DNA of 64,000 nucleotides from Sphingomonas pituitosa NBRC 102491 (GTDB taxonomy: Bacteria; Pseudomonadota; Alphaproteobacteria; Sphingomonadales; Sphingomonadaceae): the NCBI RefSeq assembly GCF_001598435.1, contig NZ_BCYY01000005.1, forward strand, positions 62,001 to 126,000. Reading direction: 5' to 3'. Numbering within the stretch: position 1 is the first letter of the stretch; every line of letters begins with the position of its first letter. Position numbers and translations under genes: made by a program. A model generated the notes under the pieces. It had not been told where the DNA came from, did no database searches, and saw only the letters and a program-made list of their open reading frames with translations. Below, one piece after another: positions 44,887 to 54,124 of the stretch.

Positions 44887-45270
44887 ATGCGTATCGCCAA
44901 GCCGTCCGCGCCGTTCGTCGCGTTGCTGCTCGCCGCCTGTTCGGGCACGGTGCCGAGCGCGCGCCCGGCCGGGCCGCTGCCCGTGCCGGGCCGGGTGCCG
45001 GTGCCCGATCAGCCGGCGAACCTCGCGCCGGTGCGCGGGCTCAGCGCGCCGCAGTTGATCGCCCGATTCGGCCAGCCGCGGCTCGACGTGAGCGAAGGCA
45101 AGGGCCACAAGCTGCAGTTCGTCGGCCCGATCTGCGTGCTCGACGCCTATCTCTATCCGCCCGAGCGCGGCAACGGGGCGGCGACCGTCACCTGGGTCGA
45201 CGCCCGCCAGCGCGACGGAAGCCCGCTCGACCAGGCGAGCTGCGTCGCGGCGCTGACCAAGCGGAAGTAA
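44887..45270 (+). CDS. Small hypothetical lipoprotein
   Basis: 127 residues with lipobox LAAC (Cys18). The N-terminal mature region is Pro/Arg-rich (GTVPSARPAGPLPVPGRVPV), then LSAPQLIARFGQPRLDVSEG, VGPICVLDAYLYPPERGNG and a C-terminal QASCVAALTKRK. The ARFGxP pattern resembles small outer-membrane-assembly-associated (SmpA/BamE-like or DUF) domains but the match is weak. Two extra Cys could form a disulphide. Function unknown. Confidence 0.65.
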   Translation: MRIAKPSAPFVALLLAACSGTVPSARPAGPLPVPGRVPVPDQPANLAPVRGLSAPQLIARFGQPRLDVSEGKGHKLQFVGPICVLDAYLYPPERGNGAATVTWVDARQRDGSPLDQASCVAALTKRK

Positions 45271-45302
45271 GGGCGGCGTTCTGCCGCGCAACAAATCCAC
45301 CG

Positions 45303-45396
45303 CCATTCCCGCGAAGGCGGGAATCCATTTGCCGGGCCGCTGGGAAAATGAACCACACCATCAGCGCCAATGGATCCCCGCCTCCGCGGGGATGAC
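45303..45396. repeat. Double-hairpin interspersed repeat, copy 6
   Basis: Arms ATTCCCGCGAAGGCGGGAAT and ATCCCCGCCTCCGCGGGGAT. The left arm has the form of the dRS3-type repeat seen in Neisseria. The core (GCCGGGCCGC...CATCAGCGCC) is related to copy 5. It lies between convergent genes. Confidence 0.85.
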
Positions 45397-45445
45397 GTTT
45401 TCTTAAGCCGTGTCGGCTTCTCCGCCTCCACTGGCAAATAGCGAT

Positions 45446-46420
45446 CTATGGCAGCAGGATCGTCGACCCCGTCGTCTGGCCGCCTTCGATCGCGCGGTGC
45501 GCTTCCGCCGCATCCTGCAGCGCGAACCGCTGGCCGATCTCCGGCTTTACCGCGCCGTTCTCCAACATCGCGAACAGCCGCGCGGCACCGGCGGCGCGCT
45601 CTTCGGCCGTGACGTAATAGTCGAACAGCTTCGGCCGGGTGACGAACAGCGAGCCATGCTGGTTGAGCGTGGCCAGCTTCACGCCCTCCACCGATCCGCT
45701 GGCATTGCCATAGCTGATGATCAGCCCGCGTCGCGCGGTCGCCGCCAGCGAGGCCTCCCAGGTCGCCTTGCCGATGCCGTCGAGCACCACCGGCACGCCG
45801 GCGCCGCCGGTGATCTCGCGCACCCGCGCGCCGACATCGTCCTGCCGCGAGAGCAGCACATGGTCGCAGCCGACCGCGCGCGCCTTGTCCACCTTGGCCT
45901 GGTGGCCGACCGTACCGATCACCGTGGCGCCGATCGCCTTCAGCCACGCCACCGCGATCTGGCCGACGCCGCCGGCGGCGCTGTGGACCAGCACGGTCAT
46001 GCCCGGCTGCACCTTGGCGGCGCGCTCGATCATGAACTCGACGGTGCAGCCCTTGAGCAGCACCGCGGCGGCGGTTTCGCTGCTGATCTCCTCGGGCAGC
46101 TTGAACAGACTGTCGGCCTTGAGGTTGCGCGCCGTGGCGTAGGAACCGAGCGCCGGCCCGAAGGTCGCCGCGCGGTCGCCGACCGCGAAGCCGGTGACGC
46201 CCTCACCCACCGCCTCGATCACCCCCGCACCCTCGACGCCGATGCCCGAGGGCAGCTGCGCCGGGTACACGCCGGTGCGGTGATACACGTCGATGAAATT
46301 GAGCCCCGCGGCCTCGGTGCGCAGCCGCACTTCGCCGGGGCCGGGTTCGGGCAGATCGACCTCGACCCACTGCAGGACTTCGGGGCCGCCGGTCTGCTCG
46401 AAGCGAATCATCTGTTCCAT
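45446..46420 (-). CDS. qor: Quinone oxidoreductase (zeta-crystallin type)
   Basis: 324 residues. A zinc-free MDR-family NADPH:quinone reductase, cytoplasmic. IRFEQTGGPEVLQWVEVDLP opens the catalytic domain; AAGLNFIDVYHRTGVYP is the family's substrate segment; the Rossmann GMTVLVHSAAGGVGQIAVAW binds NADPH. The Cys/His zinc ligands of alcohol dehydrogenases are absent. The ATG at 46420 is the family start; it is 14 bases after the anion transporter on the same strand. Confidence 0.92.
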   Translation of the reverse strand: MEQMIRFEQTGGPEVLQWVEVDLPEPGPGEVRLRTEAAGLNFIDVYHRTGVYPAQLPSGIGVEGAGVIEAVGEGVTGFAVGDRAATFGPALGSYATARNLKADSLFKLPEEISSETAAAVLLKGCTVEFMIERAAKVQPGMTVLVHSAAGGVGQIAVAWLKAIGATVIGTVGHQAKVDKARAVGCDHVLLSRQDDVGARVREITGGAGVPVVLDGIGKATWEASLAATARRGLIISYGNASGSVEGVKLATLNQHGSLFVTRPKLFDYYVTAEERAAGAARLFAMLENGAVKPEIGQRFALQDAAEAHRAIEGGQTTGSTILLP

Positions 46421-46434
46421 GGAAACTCCATCTC

Positions 46435-48207
46435 TCAATGCACCGGCCAGACGGCCATGATCAGTCCTGTGCCGACGATCAAGACGAGCAACGACAGCGG
46501 CGCCCCCAATCGCGCATAATCGCCGAACCGGTAGCCGCCCGGCCCCATCACCAGCGTGTTGCACTGGTGGCCGATCGGCGTGAGGAAGTCGCAGCCCGCG
46601 CCCACCGCCGTCGCCATCAGGAACGCTTCGGGCCGATAGCCGAGCTCGCCCGCAAAGGTCGCGGCGATCGGGGCCATCACCAGCACGGTCGCGGCGTTGT
46701 TGAGGAACGGCGTCACCGCCATTGCCGCCGCGAGGATCAGCGCGACCGCGCCCCAGGGCGGCAGCGTCGCGGCGAGATGGCCGAGATTATCGCCAATCAC
46801 CTTGCTGGCGCCGGTGGTGCGCAGCGAATCACTGACCGGGATCAGCGCCCCGAGCATCACCAGGATCGGCCATTCGATATGCTCATAGGCCTCGCGCACC
46901 GGCAGCGCGCCGAGCAGGATGGTGAGCCCCGCCGCCGCGAAGAACGCGACCGCCACGGGCACATAGCCGGTCGCCGTCGCCGCCATCGCGACGGCGAGGA
47001 TCGCGAGCGGCAACAGGCCTTTCCGCGCGCTCCCCAGCCGCAACTCGCGCTGGGCGAGCGGCAGGCAGCCGAGTTCGCCCAGCCGCTCGAACAACAGGTC
47101 GAGCGGGCCCTGCAGCACGATCACGTCGCCCGCGCGCAGCTCGATATCGCCGAGCCGGGCGGACAGCCGCTCGCCCTGGCGCGACACCGCGATCAGGTTG
47201 ACGCCGAACCGCTCGTGCAAGCCGAGCCGCCCGGCTGTGCGGCCGATCAGGGTCGAGTCGGTGCCGATCACCGCCTCGATCACCCCGACTTCGCCGGTGC
47301 TGCCGTCGGGCTGGGCGCGGTCCTGCCCCTCCAGCAGCAGCGCGTCGGTGGCGATCACCCGCTCGAGATCGTCGGGCGCGCCGGTGAGGATCAGCACGTC
47401 TTCGGCGCGAAGATGGTTGTCGGGAAACGGCGTGCTGCGGATGCCGCCGCGCAGGATGGTGGTGACCGCCACGGCGTGATCGTGCCGCTCGCGGAATGCC
47501 GAAACGGTTTCGCCGACTGCCGCAGAACCTTCGGGCACCGCAGCTTCGGTCATGTAATCCTCGATGTCCATCGCCTCGCCCAGCGTCGGCGCGGCGCGGC
47601 GATCGCGCGGGATCAGCCGATAGGCGAAGCGCAGGAAGACCAGGCCGACCAGGGTCAGCCCCAGGCCCACGGGCGCATAGTCGAACATGCCGAACGGCTT
47701 GCCCATCATCTCCTCGCGCACCCGGCTGACGATGATGTTGGGCGAGGTGCCGATCAGCGTGATCAGCCCGCCGAGCAGCGAGGCGAACGACATCGGCATC
47801 AGGAAGGTGGCGGGCGAGGCCTTGGAGCGCTTGGCCATCTGGAACGCGACCGGCATCATCATCGCCAGCGCGCCGATATTCTTGACCAGCGCCGAGGCGA
47901 AGCCGACGCTGGCGGCGAGCAGCAGCAACTGCGATCGCACCCGCGTCACCCGCCGCTGGAGCAGCAGCATCGCCCGCTCGATCACGCCCGAGCGCTGCAC
48001 GGCGGCGGATAGCACGAGCGCCGAGGCGACGATGATGACGATGTCGTCGGAAAAGCCGGTGAACGCCTCCTTCGGCTTCACCACCCCCACCGCCAGCGCG
48101 GCGAGCAGCGCCAGCACCGCGACCATGTCGTAGCGGAGCTTCCCCCAGACGAAGAGCAGCATCATGCCGGCCAGCACGACGAGCGACAGAATCTGGGGAG
48201 TGGTCAA
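46435..48207 (-). CDS. DASS-type anion transporter with RCK_C domains
   Basis: 590 residues of the SLC13/ArsB-NhaD superfamily. Two hydrophobic halves (about residues 1-185 and 410-590) flank two TrkA-C (RCK_C) domains (about 215-395: HAVAVTTILRGGIRSTPFPD, RFGVNLIAVSRQGERLSARL). The first half has GGLITLIGTSPNIIVSRVRE; the second LNNAATVLVMAPIAATFAGE and TPIGHQCNTLVMGPGGYRFG. Such proteins often move sulphate or a dicarboxylate with sodium. The TTG start at 48207 has GAGG upstream and gives the natural first helix. The quinone oxidoreductase is 14 bases downstream and probably co-transcribed. Confidence 0.85.
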   Translation of the reverse strand: MTTPQILSLVVLAGMMLLFVWGKLRYDMVAVLALLAALAVGVVKPKEAFTGFSDDIVIIVASALVLSAAVQRSGVIERAMLLLQRRVTRVRSQLLLLAASVGFASALVKNIGALAMMMPVAFQMAKRSKASPATFLMPMSFASLLGGLITLIGTSPNIIVSRVREEMMGKPFGMFDYAPVGLGLTLVGLVFLRFAYRLIPRDRRAAPTLGEAMDIEDYMTEAAVPEGSAAVGETVSAFRERHDHAVAVTTILRGGIRSTPFPDNHLRAEDVLILTGAPDDLERVIATDALLLEGQDRAQPDGSTGEVGVIEAVIGTDSTLIGRTAGRLGLHERFGVNLIAVSRQGERLSARLGDIELRAGDVIVLQGPLDLLFERLGELGCLPLAQRELRLGSARKGLLPLAILAVAMAATATGYVPVAVAFFAAAGLTILLGALPVREAYEHIEWPILVMLGALIPVSDSLRTTGASKVIGDNLGHLAATLPPWGAVALILAAAMAVTPFLNNAATVLVMAPIAATFAGELGYRPEAFLMATAVGAGCDFLTPIGHQCNTLVMGPGGYRFGDYARLGAPLSLLVLIVGTGLIMAVWPVH

Positions 48208-48314
48208 ACGGACCTCGCAAAAGGAGTGCGAGGATGGAACGCGGTGGAGGAATGTTAGGTCCGGCCGATACCTCCTGCCCGCTTGCGGGACGGGAACGAA
48301 AAAGCGGACGAAAC

Positions 48315-48527
48315 CTAGTGGACCGTCCCCAGCACCTTGGGCACGGAGAGCAGCACCACCAGCCGTTCGATCTGGCGCCAGCGACAGAAATGGACGACGT
48401 TGCCGAGATCGCGGCTCGCCTCGGCACGCGCCGCGGCTTCGCCGCAGGCTGCGTGGCCGAAGCGCCGAATCAGATCCGCCGCGTCGTGCACTTCGTCCCG
48501 ATCGCTCAGATAGGGATAGACGTCCAT
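48315..48527 (-). CDS. Small hypothetical protein (70 aa)
   Basis: 70 residues: an acidic start (DVYPYLSDRDEVHDAADLIR), then RFGHAACGEAAARAEASRD and NVVHFCRWRQIERLVVLLSV. Similar short sphingomonad proteins with a helix-xxG-helix pattern and a W-R-x-I core exist but have no known function. GGAG lies five bases before the ATG at 48527. Confidence 0.6.
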   Translation of the reverse strand: MDVYPYLSDRDEVHDAADLIRRFGHAACGEAAARAEASRDLGNVVHFCRWRQIERLVVLLSVPKVLGTVH

Positions 48528-48673
48528 TGCAACTCCAACACAAGGGCGAGCCCCCTAGCCCGTGCCAGCCTGATACGCCCGTTTCCCTTCCCCTCCGGTG
48601 GACGATGCTGGTGAACGATCGGGAAACCATGCGTCGGGGTGGCGCAGGGCGCGAAATTGTGGCAAGGGGCCCC

Positions 48674-48853
48674 ATGCAGTCCACCTCCTCGCGCTCGCCG
48701 ATGGCCGGCGGCTTCCTGTTGACGGCGAGTATTCTCGTCGGCGCAGTGGCCGGAGCCCTACGCGGACAAGCGACGACGGGGCTGCTGGCCGGACTGGCGG
48801 TGGGGCTTGCCCTCACGCTCGCCGTCTGGCTCATCGATCGCGCGCGAGGTTAG
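48674..48853 (+). CDS. Small one- or two-helix membrane protein
   Basis: 59 residues. Hydrophobic GGFLLTASILVGAVAGALRG and TGLLAGLAVGLALTLAVWLI indicate two helices joined by a short loop, ending IDRARG. AAGGGG lies at good distance before ATG 48674. An upstream ATG at 48605 would extend the protein to 82 residues with a charged leader. Family unknown. Low confidence in the exact start. Confidence 0.5.
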   Translation: MQSTSSRSPMAGGFLLTASILVGAVAGALRGQATTGLLAGLAVGLALTLAVWLIDRARG

Positions 48854-48922
48854 AGGGGCGCGCCTGCCAATGTCGTACGGGCTTGCGGTGCGCCGCGCGT
48901 AGCCCCATTTTTTAGGGTCTCA

Positions 48923-50647
48923 ATGTCTATTTCGAATCTCCCGACGCGCCTCGCCGAGGCGCTGGAACAGCGTGGCTATTCCACGCTGACCCCGGTCCAG
49001 TCCGCCGTCCTGGAAGAGCAGGCCGCCGGGCGCGACCTGATCGTCTCCGCCCAGACGGGCTCTGGCAAGACCGTCGCCTTCGGCCTCGCCATGGCACCGG
49101 AACTGCTCGGCGATGCCGAGATGCTGCCGCCCGCCGGCGCACCGCTCGCCCTGATCATCGCGCCGACGCGTGAGCTCGCGCTGCAGGTCAGCCGCGAGCT
49201 GATCTGGCTGTACGGCCCGGCCGGCGCGCGCGTCGCCACCTGCGTCGGCGGCATGGACGCCTCCAAGGAGCGTCGCACGCTCAACCACGGCGCGCACATC
49301 GTCGTCGGCACCCCCGGCCGTCTGCGCGACCATCTCGAGCGCGGCGCGCTCGACCTCTCCAGCCTGCGCGCCGCCGTGCTCGACGAGGCGGACGAGATGC
49401 TCGACATGGGCTTCCGCGAGGAGCTCGAAGCGATCCTCGACGCGACGCCCGAAGGCCGCCGCACGCTGCTGTTCTCGGCGACGATGCCGCGCCCGATCGT
49501 GGCGCTCGCCAAGCGCTACCAGCGCAACGCCTTCCAGATCGCCACCAAGAGCGACGATCGCGGCCACGGCGACATCGCCTATCAGGCGGTCACGGTCGCC
49601 CCGGCCGATATCGAGCATGTCGTGATCAACCTGCTGCGCCTGCACGAGGCGGAGACGGCGATCCTGTTCTGCGCCACGCGCGACAATGTCCGCCATCTCC
49701 ACGCCAGCCTGATGGAGCGCGGCTTCGCGGCCGTCGCACTCTCCGGCGAGCATTCCCAGTCCGAGCGCAACCATGCGCTGCAGGCGCTGCGCGATCGTCG
49801 TGCGCGCGTCTGCGTCGCTACCGACGTCGCCGCGCGCGGCATCGATCTGCCGACGCTGACGCTCGTCGTCCACGTCGAACTGCCGCGCGATGCCGAGACG
49901 CTGCAGCACCGTTCGGGCCGTACCGGTCGCGCCGGCAAGAAGGGCACCGCGGTCCTGATCGTCCCCTATCCGCGCCGCCGCCGCGTCGAGCAGATGCTGC
50001 AGGGTGCGCGCATTCCGGCCGTGTGGATCGAAGCGCCGACCGTCGACCAGATCCGTGCTGCCGATCGCGAGCGCCTGATCGCCGCGCTGCTCCAGCCGAT
50101 CGAGACCGACGAGGAGGACGTGGCACTGGCCGAGCGCCTGCTCGCCGAGAAGACCCCGGCCGAAATCGCCGCCGCGCTGGTCCGCGCGCACCGCTCGCAG
50201 CTGCCCGAGCCCGAGGAACTGATCGAAGCGACCCCCGAGGCGCGCCGCGCTGCGCAGCAGGAGCGTCATCGCCCCGGCTTCGACGACACGGTGTGGTTCC
50301 GCATGGATATCGGCCGTCGCCAGAATGCCGATCCGCGCTGGATCCTGCCGCTGATCTGCCGCCGTGGCCACATCACCCGCAACGAGGTCGGCGCGATCCG
50401 CATCGCGGCGAACGAGACGCACTTCCAGATCCCGGCTCCGCTGGCAGCGAAGTTCGCGGCAGCGGTCGACAAGTTCGCGCGCACCGCGGGCGACGACGAC
50501 GACGGCATCCGCATCGAGGCCGCCCAGGGTGCGCCGCAGCCGTCGGCGCGTGCCGATGGCCCGGTGCGTCGCGGTCCGCCGTCGAACCGCGGCAACGGCG
50601 CCGGCCCCAAGCCGAGCTTCCGCAAGGGCCCGCCGCGCGGGCGCTGA
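48923..50647 (+). CDS. DEAD-box RNA helicase with DbpA-type C-terminal domain
   Basis: 574 residues. The helicase core has the Q motif, Walker A (AQTGSGKT), PTRELAL, VVGTPGRLRDHL, DEADEMLD, SATMPRP, and the C-terminal HRSGRTGRAGKKGT (motif VI). A DbpA-like RNA-binding domain follows (PRWILPLICRRGHITRNEVG, about residues 475-545), and then a basic Arg/Gly/Pro tail. It probably acts in 50S ribosome assembly or cold-shock RNA remodelling. The start ATG at 48923 leads into PTRLAEALEQRGYSTLTPVQ, the Q-motif region. No close partner genes. Confidence 0.9.
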   Translation: MSISNLPTRLAEALEQRGYSTLTPVQSAVLEEQAAGRDLIVSAQTGSGKTVAFGLAMAPELLGDAEMLPPAGAPLALIIAPTRELALQVSRELIWLYGPAGARVATCVGGMDASKERRTLNHGAHIVVGTPGRLRDHLERGALDLSSLRAAVLDEADEMLDMGFREELEAILDATPEGRRTLLFSATMPRPIVALAKRYQRNAFQIATKSDDRGHGDIAYQAVTVAPADIEHVVINLLRLHEAETAILFCATRDNVRHLHASLMERGFAAVALSGEHSQSERNHALQALRDRRARVCVATDVAARGIDLPTLTLVVHVELPRDAETLQHRSGRTGRAGKKGTAVLIVPYPRRRRVEQMLQGARIPAVWIEAPTVDQIRAADRERLIAALLQPIETDEEDVALAERLLAEKTPAEIAAALVRAHRSQLPEPEELIEATPEARRAAQQERHRPGFDDTVWFRMDIGRRQNADPRWILPLICRRGHITRNEVGAIRIAANETHFQIPAPLAAKFAAAVDKFARTAGDDDDGIRIEAAQGAPQPSARADGPVRRGPPSNRGNGAGPKPSFRKGPPRGR

Positions 50648-50707
50648 GGTAACGACGCTCCCCTTCCCATCGCGGAGAGGGGGAGCCGCCGGCTTCTCAT
50701 TCAAGCT

Positions 50708-50802
50708 GTCAGCCCGGCGAAAGCCGGGATCCATTCGCTACTCCGCCACCGCAGGAGCCGAACCGGCGACCCCAATGTATTCCGGCTTTCGCCGGAATGA
50801 CG
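50708..50802. repeat. Double-hairpin interspersed repeat, copy 7
   Basis: Arms CCCGGCGAAAGCCGGG (with an A-to-G change just outside, GTCAGCCC) and TCCGGCTTTCGCCGGA. The core (CGCTACTCCGCC...GGCGACCCC) matches copy 4 in the same orientation, and copies 1 and 8 in reverse. It lies between convergent genes. Confidence 0.9.
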
Positions 50803-50818
50803 GGGGCAAGGTCGGCCG

Positions 50819-51541
50819 CTATTCCGCCCGGTGGCGCTTCCTGCCGTCGAGCGCCGAGAGCACCCCGCGCAGCGTCCGCACTTCCTGGCTCGACCAGCGT
50901 GGCTTGGTAAGCAGGGTTCGCAGCGTCCGCTTGGTCGACGGCACCCGGTCGGGCGGGAAATAATAGCCCGACTCGTCCAGCATCGCATCGAGCTGGCCAA
51001 TCATCCCGTCCAGTTCCTCCTGCGGGGCCGGCGGCTCCAGGTCGACCAAAGGCGGGCTTTCCAGCCCGACATGCTTCGACCATTCATAGGCGACCAGGAT
51101 CACCGCCTGGGCCAGGTTCAGCGACCCGAATTCGGGGTTGATCGGCACGGTGATGATCGTGCGGGCGAGCGCCACATCGTCAGTCTCCAGCCCCGAGCGT
51201 TCCGGCCCGAACAGGATCGCGCTGCGCGTCGGCGCGCCGTGGATCTCGCGCGCGGCAACCTCGGGCGTCACCACCGGCTTGGTCACGCCACGCTTGCGCA
51301 CCGTGGTGGCATAGACGTGCGTGCAATCCGCCACCGCATCGGCGACGCTCTCGAACAGCTGCGCCTTTTCGAGCACGATGTCGGCGCCGCTCGCCGCCGG
51401 CCCGGCCGAGGGATTCGGCCAGCCGTCGCGGGGGGAAACCAGCCGCATCTCGGTCAGCCCGAAGTTGAGCATGGCGCGCGCGGCCTTGCCGATATTCTCG
51501 CCCAGCTGCGGGCGGACGAGCACGATCACGGGGGAATTCAA
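50819..51541 (-). CDS. trmJ: tRNA/rRNA 2'-O-methyltransferase TrmJ type
   Basis: 240 residues. A SPOUT methyltransferase: [20 protein letters not shown] near the start, [20 protein letters not shown], the trefoil-knot SAM loop [19 protein letters not shown] and [20 protein letters not shown]. These are the TrmJ/TrmH group 1 landmarks; TrmJ methylates tRNA position 32. The C-terminal dimerisation extension is present. The ATG at 51541 overlaps nrdR's end by four bases, so it closes the rpiB-glyA-nrdR-trmJ operon. Confidence 0.9.
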   Translation of the reverse strand: MNSPVIVLVRPQLGENIGKAARAMLNFGLTEMRLVSPRDGWPNPSAGPAASGADIVLEKAQLFESVADAVADCTHVYATTVRKRGVTKPVVTPEVAAREIHGAPTRSAILFGPERSGLETDDVALARTIITVPINPEFGSLNLAQAVILVAYEWSKHVGLESPPLVDLEPPAPQEELDGMIGQLDAMLDESGYYFPPDRVPSTKRTLRTLLTKPRWSSQEVRTLRGVLSALDGRKRHRAE

Positions 51542-52014
51542 CTTTTGCCGACCTCGCTGACGTTACCGGCGAATTCCTCGAAATCCTTCGCCTCGCGGAA
51601 ATCCTTATACACGCTGGCGAAGCGGATATAGGCCACCGAATCGAGACCCTTGAGCGCCTCCATCACCAGCGCACCGATGCGCTGCGAGGGGATTTCGCTA
51701 TCGCCCGTCGTTTCCAGCTGGCGCTGGATGCCGGAGACCAGCCGCTCGATCTGCGCCGGCTGGATCGGGCGCTTGCGGCAGGCTGTGGAGACCGAACGCA
51801 TCAGCTTCTCGCGCTCGAACGGCTCGCGGCGCCCCTCGATTCCATTGGCGCCGCTCTTCACGACCGTCAGGTCGCGCAGCTGGATGCGCTCGAAGGTGGT
51901 GAAGCGCGCGCCGCACGCCTCGCACTGCCGGCGCCTGCGGATCGCCGCCCCGTCGTCGGTGGGGCGGCTATCCTTTACCTGGCTGGCTTCATTCGAACAG
52001 AATGGGCAGCGCAC
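51538..52014 (-). CDS. nrdR: Ribonucleotide reductase regulator NrdR
   Basis: 158 residues. NrdR represses nrd genes when dATP is high. The zinc ribbon is Cys3-Cys6 and Cys31-Cys34 (RCPFC and [17 protein letters not shown]). The ATP-cone follows ([20 protein letters not shown] to FEEFAGNV). The GTG start at 52014 lies directly after the glyA stop with no gap, so translation is probably coupled. Confidence 0.97.
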   Translation of the reverse strand: MRCPFCSNEASQVKDSRPTDDGAAIRRRRQCEACGARFTTFERIQLRDLTVVKSGANGIEGRREPFEREKLMRSVSTACRKRPIQPAQIERLVSGIQRQLETTGDSEIPSQRIGALVMEALKGLDSVAYIRFASVYKDFREAKDFEEFAGNVSEVGKS

Positions 52015-53322
52015 TTAGCCGCCGTAGATCGGGAAGCGTTCGCACAGCGTGCGGACGCGGGCCTTCACATCGGCCTCGACCGCGGCGTCGCCCGCCTCGC
52101 CCTTGGTGCGCAGGCCCTCGAGCACGTCGGCGACCATATTGCCGATCTCGCGGAACTCGGCCGGGCCGAAGCCGCGGGTGGTGCCCGCCGGCGAACCGAC
52201 GCGGATGCCGCTGGTCTTCATCGGCGGCAGCGGATCGTTGGGGATGCCGTTCTTGTTGCAGGTGATCGCCGCGCGCTCGAGCGCCTCGTCGGCGTCCTTG
52301 CCGGTCACGCCCAGCGGGGTGAGGTCGACCAGCGCGAGGTGCGTGTCGGTGCCGCCCGAAACGAGGTTCGCACCGCGCTCCTTCAGCGTCGCCGCCAGCA
52401 CCTTGGCGTTCTCGACGACCGCCGCGGCATAGCTCTTGAACTCCGGCTGCAGCGCCTCGCCGAACGCGACCGCCTTGGCGGCGATCACGTGCATCAGCGG
52501 GCCACCCTGCAGCCCCGGGAACACCGCCGAGTTGATCTTCTTCGCGATCGCCTCGTCATTGGTCATGATCATGCCGCCGCGCGGACCGCGCAGCGTCTTG
52601 TGCGTGGTGGTGGTGACGACATGCGCATGGCCGAACGGCGTCGGGTGCACGCCGCCGGCGACCAGGCCGGCGAAGTGCGCCATGTCGACCATGAACATCG
52701 CGCCGACCTCGTCCGCGATCGCGCGGAAGCGGGCGAAGTCGATCTGGCGCGGATAGGCCGAACCGCCGGTGATGATCAGCTTCGGCTTGTGCTCACGGGC
52801 GAGCGCTGCGACCTGGTCATAGTCGATCAGGTGATCGTCCGGGCGCACGCCGTACTGGACCGCGTTGAACCACTTGCCGCTCATCGCCGCGCGGGCGCCG
52901 TGGGTCAGGTGGCCGCCGGCATCGAGGCTGAGGCCGAGGATCGTGTCGCCGGGCTTGGTCAGCGCGAGCATCACCGCACCGTTCGCCTGCGCGCCCGAGT
53001 GCGGCTGGACGTTGGCGAAGCCGCAATTGAACAGCTGCTTGGCGCGATCGATCGCCAGCTGCTCCACCTCGTCGGACGGGTGGCAGCCCTGGTAGTAGCG
53101 CTTGCCGGGATAGCCCTCGGCGTACTTGTTGGTGAACACCGAGCCCTGCGCCTCGAGCACCGCCTTGGAGACGATGTTTTCCGAGGCGATCAGTTCGATC
53201 TGATACTGTTCGCGCGCCATTTCGTGCTCGACGCCGGCGAACACCGCCGGATCGACTTCGGCGAGCGTTTTGGTGAAGAAGCCATCCGGCTGCAGGCCTG
53301 CCGTAACGGGGTTGGTGCTCAT
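52015..53322 (-). CDS. glyA: Serine hydroxymethyltransferase
   Basis: 435 residues. PLP-dependent conversion of serine and tetrahydrofolate to glycine and methylene-THF. The PLP-lysine is in [19 protein letters not shown]. Other landmarks are [31 protein letters not shown], and [20 protein letters not shown]. The ATG at 53322 overlaps the rpiB stop by four bases. Glycine/one-carbon synthesis sits between rpiB and nrdR. Confidence 0.98.
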   Translation of the reverse strand: MSTNPVTAGLQPDGFFTKTLAEVDPAVFAGVEHEMAREQYQIELIASENIVSKAVLEAQGSVFTNKYAEGYPGKRYYQGCHPSDEVEQLAIDRAKQLFNCGFANVQPHSGAQANGAVMLALTKPGDTILGLSLDAGGHLTHGARAAMSGKWFNAVQYGVRPDDHLIDYDQVAALAREHKPKLIITGGSAYPRQIDFARFRAIADEVGAMFMVDMAHFAGLVAGGVHPTPFGHAHVVTTTTHKTLRGPRGGMIMTNDEAIAKKINSAVFPGLQGGPLMHVIAAKAVAFGEALQPEFKSYAAAVVENAKVLAATLKERGANLVSGGTDTHLALVDLTPLGVTGKDADEALERAAITCNKNGIPNDPLPPMKTSGIRVGSPAGTTRGFGPAEFREIGNMVADVLEGLRTKGEAGDAAVEADVKARVRTLCERFPIYGG

Positions 53323-53771
53323 GCGGGGCTCCTTTCGGGGTTGCTCAGCTTCTCGACGCGGCGCTGGTGCCGGTCGCCGAGGAAAGCCGTTTCGAGAAAA
53401 CTGGTGACGCAGGCCTTGGCCATTTCGATGCCGATCAGCCGCGCGCCAAGTGCGATGACATTGGCATCGTTGTGCTGGCGCGCAAGGCTGGCCGAAAGCG
53501 GCTCGGATACGAGCGCGCAGCGCGCCGCGGGGTTGCGGTTGACGGCAATCGAGATCCCGATGCCCGATCCGCACAGCGCCACGCCGAAAGTCGCCTCACC
53601 CGCTTCGATCGCGTTGCCGAGGCGGAATCCATAATCCGGATAGTCGACGCTCTCCGGGCCGTTCGTACCCAGGTCGAGCACGTCATGACCGGCTGCGCGC
53701 AACCAATCGGCGAGTTCTGCCTTCAGTTCGTACGCGGCGTGATCCGACGCGAGGGCGATGCGATGTGACAT
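53319..53771 (-). CDS. rpiB: Ribose-5-phosphate isomerase B
   Basis: 150 residues. Interconverts ribulose- and ribose-5-phosphate. [19 protein letters not shown] and the catalytic Cys67 in [20 protein letters not shown] are the family markers; [20 protein letters not shown] and [10 protein letters not shown] complete the active site. First gene of the rpiB-glyA-nrdR-trmJ operon. Allose-6-phosphate isomerase activity is the known alternative for some RpiB. Confidence 0.95.
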   Translation of the reverse strand: MSHRIALASDHAAYELKAELADWLRAAGHDVLDLGTNGPESVDYPDYGFRLGNAIEAGEATFGVALCGSGIGISIAVNRNPAARCALVSEPLSASLARQHNDANVIALGARLIGIEMAKACVTSFLETAFLGDRHQRRVEKLSNPERSPA

Positions 53772-53824
53772 GGCGCGCCCTCTACGCGCGTGTGCGCCCG
53801 CTGGCTAGACACCCAGGAGACCAT

Positions 53825-54088
53825 ATGCCGAAGACTCTGTCCCTTCTGTTGCCTGCCCTCGCGCTGGGCCTCGCCGCCTGCTCGCCGAACACCGAGGACC
53901 GCGTCGACAATTCGCTCGATCGGGCAAGCGACTCGGCGAGCAACGCAGCGGATCGCATCGGCGCCCAGATCGAGAACCGTCTCGACAAGGCCGGCAAGGC
54001 AATCCGCGAGGGGGCCGACGATACCGGCGACGCCTTGGCCAACGGCGTGGACCGCACCGGCGACGCAATCGACGACGCAGCGCATTGA
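53825..54088 (+). CDS. Small helical lipoprotein
   Basis: 87 residues. Lipobox LAAC (Cys19) after MPKTLSLLLPALALG. The mature part is one long charged helix with Asp/Arg/Ala-rich repeats (DRVDNSLDRASDSASNAADR, IGAQIENRLDKAGKAIREGA, DDTGDALANGVDRTGDAIDD), like small entericidin-type or Lpp-like lipoproteins. AGGAG precedes the ATG at 53825. Function unknown; it may sit at the outer membrane. A hairpin terminator follows. Confidence 0.7.
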   Translation: MPKTLSLLLPALALGLAACSPNTEDRVDNSLDRASDSASNAADRIGAQIENRLDKAGKAIREGADDTGDALANGVDRTGDAIDDAAH

Positions 54089-54095
54089 GCGAATG

Positions 54096-54119
54096 CCCCC
54101 TCCCGCCTGCGGGAGGGGG
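54096..54119. terminator. Bidirectional hairpin terminator
   Basis: CCCCCTCCCG (54096-54105) and CGGGAGGGGG (54110-54119) form a perfect 10-bp stem with a CCTG loop, between the convergent lipoprotein and ABC permease genes. Only a short AT follows. Confidence 0.7.
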
Positions 54120-54124
54120 ATTGA